Below are positions 56,171 through 64,000 of a stretch of 64,000 nt of DNA, in pieces (the first letter of the stretch is position 1; each line of letters opens with the position of its first letter). Location: contig CANTFG010000036.1 in NCBI GenBank assembly GCA_947652605.1, positions 62,001 to 126,000 on the forward strand, read 5' to 3'. A program made the translations under genes and the position numbers. The stretch comes from Elmis aenea (Eukaryota > Arthropoda > Insecta > Coleoptera > Elmidae). The notes below the pieces were generated by a model, which worked only from the letters and a program-made list of their open reading frames with translations, ran no database searches and was not told where the DNA came from.

Positions 56171-58561
56171 AAGACATATGCAAAACAATTGTATTCATGT
56201 AAAGAGGCGATGGATAAACTGTTCCTGTGATATACAAATCAATAATTGAAATTGTTTCGAAATAGTCGCTCAAGGAACATATGTATTAACTAAAGCATGG
56301 TATTTTTAGGAAATTATTAAAAATTAAAACCAGCTCATTGAAAGACATATGCAAAACAAATGTATTCATGTAAAGAGGCGATGGATAAACTGTTCCTGTG
56401 ATATACAAATCAATAATTAAAATTGTTTCGAAATAGTCGCTCAAGGAACATATGTATTAACTAAAGCACGGTATTTTTAGGAAATTATTAAAAATTAAAA
56501 CCAGCTCATTGAAAGACATATGCAAAACAATTGTATTCATGTTAACAGGCGATGGATAAACTGTTCCTGTGATATACAAATCAATAATTAAAATTGTTAC
56601 GAAATAGTCGCTCAAGGAACATATGTATTAACTAAAGCACGGTATTTTTAGGAAATTATTAAAAATTAAAACCAGCTCTTTGAAAGACATATGCAAAACA
56701 ATTGTATTCATGTAAAAAGGCGATGGATAAACTGTTCCTTTGATATACAAATCAATAATTAAAATTGTTCAGAAATAGTCGCTCAAGGAACATATGTATT
56801 AACTAAAGCACGGTATTTTTAGGAAATTATTAAAAATTAAAACCAGCTCATTGAAAGACATATGCAAAACAATTGTATTCATGTAAAAAAGCGATGGATA
56901 AACTGTTCCAGTGATATACAAATCAATAATTAAAATTGTTTCGAAATAGTCGCTCAAGGAACATATGTATTAACTAAAGCACGGTATTTTTAGGAAATTA
57001 TTAAAAATTAAAACCAGCTCATTAAAAGACATATGCAAAACAATTGTATTCATGTAAAGAGGCGATGGATAAACTGTTCCTGTGATATACAAATCAATAA
57101 TTAAAATTGTTTCGAAATAGTCGCTCAAGGAACATATGTATTAACTAAAGCACGGTATTTTTAGGAAATTATTAAAAATTAAAACCAGCTCATTGAAAGA
57201 CATATGCAAAACAATTGTATTCATGTAAAGAGGCGATAGATAAACTGTTCCTGTAATATACAAATCAATAATTAAAATTGTTTCGAAATAGTCGCTTAAG
57301 GAACATATGTATTAACTAAAGCACGGTATTTTTAGGAAATTATTAAAAATTAAAACCAGCTCATTGAAAGACATATGCAAAACAATTGTATTCATGTAAA
57401 GAGGCGATGGATAAACTGTTCCTGTGATATACAAATCAATAATTGAATTTGTTTCGAAATAGTCGCTCAAGGAACATATGTATTAACTGAAGCACGGTAT
57501 TTTTAGGAAATTATTAAAAATTAAAACCAGCTCATTGAAAGACATATGCAAAACAATTGTATTCATGTAAAGAGGCGATGGATAAACTGTTTCTGTGATA
57601 TACAAATCAATAATTAAAATTGTTTCGAAATAGTCGCTCAAGGAACATATGTATTAACTAAAGCACGGTATTTTTAGGAAATTATTAAAAATTAAAACCA
57701 GCTCATTGAAAGACATATGCAAAACAATTGTATTCATGTAAAGAGGCGATGGATAAACTGTTCCTGTGATATACAAATCAATAATTAAAATTGTTTAGAA
57801 ATAGTCGCTCAAGGAACATATGTATTAACTAAAGCACGGTATTTTTATAAAATTATTAAAAATTAAAACCAGCTCATTGAAAGATATGCAAAACAATTGT
57901 ATTCATGTAAAGAGGCGATGGATAAACTGTTTCTGTGATATAAAAATCAATAATTAAAATTGTTTCGAAATAGTCGCTCAAGGAACATATGTATTAACTA
58001 AAGCACGGTATTTTTAGGAAATTATTAAAAATTAAAACCAGCTCATTGAAAGACATATGCAAAACAATTGTATTCATGTAAAGAGGCGATGGATAAACTG
58101 TTTCTGTGATATAAAAATCAAGAATTAAAATTGTTTCGAAATAGTCGCTCAAGGAACATATGTATTAACTAAAGCACGGTATTTTTAGGAAATTATTAAA
58201 AATTAAAACCAGCTCATTGAAAGACATATGCAAAACAATTGTATTCATGTAAAGAGGCGATGGATAAACTGTTTCTGTGATATAAAAATCAATAATTAAA
58301 ATTGTTTCGAAATAGTCGCTCAAGGAACATATGTATTAACTAAAGCACGGTATTTTTAGGAAATTATTAAAAATTAAAACCAGCTCATTGAAAGACATAT
58401 GCAAAACAATTGTATTCATGTAAAAAGGCGATGGATAAACTGTTCCTTTGATATACAAATCAATAATTAAAATTGTTCAGAAATAGTCGCTCAAGGAACA
58501 TATGTATTAACTAAAGCACGGTATTTTTAAGAAATTAATAAAAATTAAAACCAGCTCATTG
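56171..58561 (+). repeat. 14-monomer tandem duplication, copy 1
   Basis: Markers in order: ttgaaattg, gcatgg, caaatgtatt, gttaacagg, ttacg, ctctttg, cctttg, aaaaaagcg, ccagtg, ttaaaag, gatagat, gaatttg, tataaaatt with a 2-bp deletion (gaaagatatgc), ataaaaatc, aagaatt, ataaaaatc, cctttg and aagaaattaata. It joins a C series directly to the end of a B series and then to C/D-type monomers. The unit is 2392 bp, 14 monomers minus the 2-bp deletion. Confidence 0.85.
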
Positions 58562-60952
58562 AAAGACATATGCAAAACAATTGTATTCATGTAAAGAGGC
58601 GATGGATAAACTGTTCCTGTGATATACAAATCAATAATTGAAATTGTTTCGAAATAGTCGCTCAAGGAACATATGTATTAACTAAAGCATGGTATTTTTA
58701 GGAAATTATTAAAAATTAAAACCAGCTCATTGAAAGACATATGCAAAACAAATGTATTCATGTAAAGAGGCGATGGATAAACTGTTCCTGTGATATACAA
58801 ATCAATAATTAAAATTGTTTCGAAATAGTCGCTCAAGGAACATATGTATTAACTAAAGCACGGTATTTTTAGGAAATTATTAAAAATTAAAACCAGCTCA
58901 TTGAAAGACATATGCAAAACAATTGTATTCATGTTAACAGGCGATGGATAAACTGTTCCTGTGATATACAAATCAATAATTAAAATTGTTACGAAATAGT
59001 CGCTCAAGGAACATATGTATTAACTAAAGCACGGTATTTTTAGGAAATTATTAAAAATTAAAACCAGCTCTTTGAAAGACATATGCAAAACAATTGTATT
59101 CATGTAAAAAGGCGATGGATAAACTGTTCCTTTGATATACAAATCAATAATTAAAATTGTTCAGAAATAGTCGCTCAAGGAACATATGTATTAACTAAAG
59201 CACGGTATTTTTAGGAAATTATTAAAAATTAAAACCAGCTCATTGAAAGACATATGCAAAACAATTGTATTCATGTAAAAAAGCGATGGATAAACTGTTC
59301 CAGTGATATACACATCAATAATTAAAATTGTTTCGAAATAGTCGCTCAAGGAACATATGTATTAACTAAAGCACGGTATTTTTAGGAAATTATTAAAAAT
59401 TAAAACCAGCTCATTAAAAGACATATGCAAAACAATTGTATTCATGTAAAGAGGCGATGGATAAACTGTTCCTGTGATATACAAATCAATAATTAAAATT
59501 GTTTCGAAATAGTCGCTCAAGGAACATATGTATTAACTAAAGCACGGTATTTTTAGGAAATTATTAAAAATTAAAACCAGCTCATTGAAAGACATATGCA
59601 AAACAATTGTATTCATGTAAAGAGGCGATAGATAAACTGTTCCTGTAATATACAAATCAATAATTAAAATTGTTTCGAAATAGTCGCTTAAGGAACATAT
59701 GTATTAACTAAAGCACGGTATTTTTAGGAAATTATTAAAAATTAAAACCAGCTCATTGAAAGACATATGCAAAACAATTGTATTCATGTAAAGAGGCGAT
59801 GGATAAACTGTTCCTGTGATATACAAATCAATAATTGAATTTGTTTCGAAATAGTCGCTCAAGGAACATATGTATTAACTGAAGCACGGTATTTTTAGGA
59901 AATTATTAAAAATTAAAACCAGCTCATTGAAAGACATATGCAAAACAATTGTATTCATGTAAAGAGGCGATGGATAAACTGTTTCTGTGATATACAAATC
60001 AATAATTAAAATTGTTTCGAAATAGTCGCTCAAGGAACATATGTATTAACTAAAGCACGGTATTTTTAGGAAATTATTAAAAATTAAAACCAGCTCATTG
60101 AAAGACATATGCAAAACAATTGTATTCATGTAAAGAGGCGATGGATAAACTGTTCCTGTGATATACAAATCAATAATTAAAATTGTTTAGAAATAGTCGC
60201 TCAAGGAACATATGTATTAACTAAAGCACGGTATTTTTATAAAATTATTAAAAATTAAAACCAGCTCATTGAAAGATATGCAAAACAATTGTATTCATGT
60301 AAAGAGGCGATGGATAAACTGTTTCTGTGATATAAAAATCAATAATTAAAATTGTTTCGAAATAGTCGCTCAAGGAACATATGTATTAACTAAAGCACGG
60401 TATTTTTAGGAAATTATTAAAAATTAAAACCAGCTCATTGAAAGACATATGCAAAACAATTGTATTCATGTAAAGAGGCGATGGATAAACTGTTTCTGTG
60501 ATATAAAAATCAAGAATTAAAATTGTTTCGAAATAGTCGCTCAAGGAACATATGTATTAACTAAAGCACGGTATTTTTAGGAAATTATTAAAAATTAAAA
60601 CCAGCTCATTGAAAGACATATGCAAAACAATTGTATTCATGTAAAGAGGCGATGGATAAACTGTTTCTGTGATATAAAAATCAATAATTAAAATTGTTTC
60701 GAAATAGTCGCTCAAGGAACATATGTATTAACTAAAGCACGGTATTTTTAGGAAATTATTAAAAATTAAAACCAGCTCATTGAAAGACATATGCAAAACA
60801 ATTGTATTCATGTAAAAAGGCGATGGATAAACTGTTCCTTTGATATACAAATCAATAATTAAAATTGTTCAGAAATAGTCGCTCAAGGAACATATGTATT
60901 AACTAAAGCACGGTATTTTTAAGAAATTAATAAAAATTAAAACCAGCTCATT
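58562..60952 (+). repeat. 14-monomer tandem duplication, copy 2
   Basis: This repeats 56171-58561 with a 2392-bp offset, including the private caaatgtatt (56361/58753) and the gaaagatatgc deletion (about 57880 and 60272). The only difference I noticed is cacatcaat near 59311. Such near-identity indicates a very recent event. Confidence 0.85.
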
Positions 60953-63690
60953 GAAAGACATATGCAAAACAATTGTATTCATGTAAAAAGGCGATGGATA
61001 AACTGTTCCTGTGATATACAAATCAATAATTAAAATTGTTTCGAAATAGTCGCTCAAGGAACATATGTATTAACTAAAGCACGGTATTTTTAGGAAATTA
61101 TTAAAAATTAAAACCAGCTCATTGAAAGACATATGCAAAACAATTGTATTCATATAAAGAGGCGATGGATAAACTGTTCCTGTGATATACAAATCAATAA
61201 TTAAAATTGTTACGAAATAGTCGCTCAAGGAACATATGTATTAACTAAAGCACGGTATTTTTAGGAAATTATTAAAAATTAAAACCAGCTCTTTGAAAGA
61301 CATATGCAAAACAATTGTATTCATGTAAAAAGGCGATGGATAAACTGTTCCTTTGATATACAAATCAATAATTAAAATTGTTCAGAAATAGTCGCTCAAG
61401 GAACATATGTATTAACTAAAGCACGGTATTTTTAGAAAATTATTAAAAATTAAAACCAGCTCATTGAAAGACATATGCAAAACAATTGTATTCATGTAAA
61501 GATGCGAAGGATAAACTTGTCCTGTGATATACAAATCAATAATTAAAATTGTTTAAAAATAGTCGCTCAAGGAACATATGTATTAACTAAAGCACGGTAT
61601 TTTTAGGAAATCATTAAAAATTAAAACCAGCTCATTGAAAGACATATGCAAAACAATTGTATTCATGTAAAGAGGCGATGGATAAACTGTTTCTGTGATA
61701 TACAAATCAATAATTAAAATTGTTTCGAAATAGTCGCTCAAGGAACATATGTATTAACTAAAGCACGGTATTTTTAGGAAATTATTAAAAATTAAAACCA
61801 GCTCATTGAAAGATATATGCAAAACAATTGTATTCATGTAAAGAGGCGATGGATAAACTGTTCCTGTGATATACCAATCAATAATTAAAATTGTTTAGAA
61901 ATAGTCGCTCAAGGAACATATGTATTAACTAAAGCACGGTATTTTTAGGAAATTATTAAAAATTAAAACCAGCTCATTGAAAGACATATGCAAAACAATT
62001 GTATTCATATAAAGAGGCGATGGATAAACTGTTCCTGTGATAAACAAATCAATAATTAAAATTGTTTCAAAATAGTCGCTCAAGGAACATATGTATTAAC
62101 TAAAGCACGGTATTTTTAGGAAATTATTAAAAATTAAAACCAGCTCATTGAAAGACATATGCAAAACAATTGTATTCATGTAAAGATGCGAAGGATAAAC
62201 TTGTCCTGTGATATACAAATCAATAATTAAAATTGTTTCGAAATAGTCGCTCAAGGAACATATGTATTAACTAAAGCACGGTATTTTTAGGAAATTATTA
62301 AAAATTAAAACCAGCTCATTGAAAGACATATGCAATACAATTGTATTCATGTAAAGAGACGATGGATAAACTGTTTCTGTGATATACAAATCAATAATTA
62401 AAATTGTTTCGAAATAGTCGCTCAAGGAACATATGTATTAACTAAAGCACGGTATTTTTAGGAAATTATTAAAAATTAAAACCAGCTCATTGAAAGATAT
62501 ATGCAAAACAATTGTATTCATGTAAAGAGGCGATGGATAAACTGTTCCTGTGATATACAAATCAATAATTAAAATTGTTTCGAAATAGTCGCTCAAGGAA
62601 CATATGTATTAACTAAAGCACGGTATTTTTAGGAAATTATTAAAAATTAAAACCAGTTTTTTGAAAGACATATGCAAAACAATTGTATTCATGTAAAGAG
62701 GCGATGGATAAACTGTTCCTGTGATATACAAATCAATAATTAAAATTGTTTAGAAATAGTCGCTCAAGGAACATATGTATTAACTAAAGCACGGTATTTT
62801 TAGGAAATTATTAAAAATTAAAACCAGCTCATTGAAAGACATATGCAAAACAATTGTATTTATGTAAAGAGGCGATGGATAAACTGTTCCTGTGATATAC
62901 AAATCAATAATTAAAATTGTTTAGAAATAGTCGCTCAAGGAACATATGTATTAACTAAAGCACGGTATTTTTAGGAAATTATTAAAAATTAAAACCAGCT
63001 CATTGAAAGATATATGCAAAACAATTGTATTCATGTAAACAGGCGATGGATAAACTGTTCCTGTGATATACAAATCAATAATTAAAATTGTTTCGAAATA
63101 GTCGCTCAAGGAACATATGTATTAACTAAAGCACGGTATTTTTAGGAAATTATTAAAAATTAAAACCAGCTTATTGAAAGACATATGCAAAACAATTGTA
63201 TTCATGTAAAGAGGCGATGGATAAACTGTTCCTGTGATATACAAATCAATAATTAAAATTGTTTAGAAATAGTTGCTTAAGGAACATATGTATTAACTAA
63301 AGCACGGTATTTTTGGGAAATCATTAAAAATTAAAACCAGCTCATTGAAAGACATATGCAAAACAATTGTATTCATGTAAAGAGGCGATGGATAAACTGT
63401 TTCTGTGATATACAAATCAATAATTAAAATTGTTTCGAAATAGTCGCTCAAGGAACATATGTATTAACTAAAGCACGGTATTTTTATAAAATTATTAAAA
63501 ATTAAAACCAGCTCATTGAAAGACATATGCAAAACAATTGTATTCATGTAAAGAGGCGATGGATAAACTGTTTCTGTGATATAAAAATCAATAATTAAAA
63601 TTGTTTCGAAATAGTCGCTCAAGGAACATATGTATTAACTAAAGCACGGTATTTTTAGGAAATTATTAAAAATTAAAACCAGCTCATTGA
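60753..63690 (+). repeat. Segment duplicated at the array edge (copy 2), block B cut by the edge
   Basis: This is the second copy of 51180-54118, offset 9572 bp. The main difference I noticed is gataaacaaatc near 62039, where the other copy has gatatac. The monomers show no decay toward the edge: the last full one and the terminal partial monomer are ordinary block B members. Confidence 0.85.
63612..63690 (+). repeat. Terminal truncated satellite monomer
   Basis: The final monomer runs from tagtcgctc to agctcattga and stops at monomer position 79. The next expected bases, aagac, are replaced by tgcccgg. The retained 79 bp match consensus, so the break is sharp rather than gradual. Confidence 0.95.
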
Positions 63691-63840
63691 TGCCCGGTTT
63701 CTCCGACACATCTTAAGATCTAGCTGAATCTTAAGTTCGCCTTAACGATATAAAGCGTTGCATCAAGCAATTTTAAGCACATATTCGACTTGAGCTGAGG
63801 TCACATCTTGAGTCGCTGTTTACTAGAACTTGAGCTGGAG
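63691..63840. mobile_element. Possible transposon terminus with clustered CTTRAG motifs
   Basis: CTTAAG occurs at 63712 and 63730, and CTTGAG at 63789, 63807 and 63829, with related cttaac at 63741 and ttaagc at 63773. Spacings are about 11-31 bp. A cluster of near-repeated hexamers plus a hairpin beginning right at the satellite break resembles the subterminal repeats of non-autonomous DNA transposons. The reading as a mobile element is inference: I do not recognise the family, and no target-site duplication or second terminus can be seen. Confidence 0.25.
63712..63735. repeat. Perfect 8-bp inverted repeat (hairpin) beside the array edge
   Basis: cttaagat (63712-63719) and atcttaag (63728-63735) are exact reverse complements separated by eight bases. 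The structure starts 22 bp outside the satellite break. It could form a short hairpin or be a protein-binding dyad; its role is unknown. Confidence 0.7.
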
Positions 63841-64000
63841 TACCTAACGTAAAATTATCTTGTATTTGCTTTGTTTGTAGAAAGAAGGAAGATCATTAGT
63901 TTCCGCGCTTATATTATGAATTACTGGGGTTATTACGGAATTATTTTGCATAAGGGATGTCGGATATAGCGCCAATTATCCATTGAAAGTGTGTTACCAG

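Larger units (their letters stand above)
1..63690 (+). repeat. Tandem satellite array, 171-bp monomer, about 372 copies
   Basis: The motif tagtcgctc (or a one-base variant) recurs every 171 bp from 11 to 63612. That is 372 intervals with a net length difference of only -11 bp. Every monomer I read is in the same orientation, with no inversions and no inserted foreign DNA. Neighbouring monomers differ by a few substitutions, and indels are rare (single bases, 2-3 bp, and two 8-bp deletions). The consensus is about 29% GC, with A/T tracts near monomer positions 41-45, 57-61, 64-67, 91-94 and 157-160 (counting t of tagtcgctc as 1). Long homogeneous AT-rich arrays of nucleosome-sized monomers are typical of eukaryotic centromeric or heterochromatic satellite. 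A centromeric role here is inference only. The array is already in progress at base 1, so its left end and full length are unknown. I do not recognise the family. Confidence 0.98.
63691..64000. other. Non-satellite flanking sequence, identity unknown
   Basis: These 310 bp share no recognisable stretch with the 171-bp monomer. The first 150 bases are more GC-balanced and rich in CTTRAG hexamers. The last 160 are A/T-rich with no visible motif or long open frame. It may be the end of an inserted transposable element or true chromosomal DNA bordering the array; the window ends too soon to tell. I see no gene. Confidence 0.8.

Noticed and set aside
1..63690. Primate alpha satellite, suggested by the 171-bp period
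   Set aside because: Only the length agrees. I see no resemblance to the alphoid monomer sequence and no full CENP-B box.
1..63690. CRISPR array or other repeat-spacer system
   Set aside because: There are no unique spacers: the whole 171 bp is conserved in every unit, and units differ only by scattered shared substitutions.
1..63690. Tandem rRNA, tRNA or histone-type gene cluster
   Set aside because: The unit is too short and AT-rich, with no conserved rRNA or tRNA motifs, no A/B boxes that I could identify, and no long open frame.
1..63690. A single fixed higher-order repeat length
   Set aside because: I tested anchor spacings for several markers (cgcccaag, aagacatt, atgcgaagg/cttgtcc, T7). 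They give different whole-monomer multiples, so no one period holds across the window.
63841..64000. Gene or exon in the flank
   Set aside because: Only 160 bp of A/T-rich sequence with no long open frame, splice context or recognisable motif. Nothing supports a gene.
63691..64000. Telomeric repeat beyond the array
   Set aside because: No short G-rich telomere-type tandem repeat is present in the 310 bp of flank.

Overview
This window is almost entirely one head-to-tail satellite DNA array. Positions 1-63690 hold about 372 monomers of 171 bp. The phase-marking motif tagtcgctc recurs from 11 to 63612, and 372 x 171 differs from that span by only 11 bp. All monomers I read are on the same strand. 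There is no interrupting gene, no RNA gene and no transposon inside the array, which enters the window at its left edge already in progress. The last 310 bp (63691-64000) are non-satellite flanking sequence.

Organism: satellites of this size, purity and length are a eukaryotic feature typical of centromeric or heterochromatic DNA. The monomer consensus is about 29% GC and keeps four CpGs, roughly what its composition predicts. That argues weakly against a heavily CpG-methylated vertebrate genome and fits an invertebrate better. I do not recognise the monomer as a named family. It shares only its length, not its sequence, with primate alpha satellite. Species cannot be named from this window.

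Layout: monomers differ at a limited set of linked positions, so they can be used as barcodes. With block names of my own, the array is a mosaic of four recurring monomer series. D carries aagacatt, gcactgta and gatcctgtta. B carries the atgcgaagg/cttgtcc monomer, then gatatatgc, catataaag, gggaaatcatt and ataaaaatc, and ends at gacatacc. C carries cgcccaag, ttcag, aataatcg, gcatgg, ttacg, cctttg, ccagtg, gatagat and gaatttg. E is made of near-consensus monomers including a T7 variant. Approximate order: B-short 0-1.2 kb; C-like 1.2-2.3; D with a nine-monomer tandem duplication 2.5-6.6; B-short 6.6-7.9; C/E 7.9-15.8; D 15.8-17.0; C duplicated 17.2-20.7; E 20.8-25.2; C 25.2-26.8; B 26.8-28.7; C 28.7-31.2; E 31.2-33.9; D 33.9-35.9; a ten-monomer duplication 36.6-39.7; D 40.7-43.0; B-long 43.0-45.7; C 45.7-48.6; D 48.6-51.2; B-long 51.9-54.4; C with a 14-monomer tandem duplication 54.5-60.9; B truncated at the array edge 61.5-63.69.

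Block copies are offset by whole numbers of monomers (9, 10, 14, 17, 39, 42, 46, 52, 56, 57, 62, 87 and others), but no single higher-order period runs through the window. This looks like repeated unequal exchange or segmental amplification of multi-monomer pieces rather than one stable higher-order repeat. The right edge is abrupt and undegraded: the last 2.9 kb nearly match an internal segment 9572 bp upstream, then the array stops mid-monomer against a flank rich in CTTRAG motifs and a small hairpin. No protein-coding gene is supported. All block boundaries were read by eye and are good to about one monomer.
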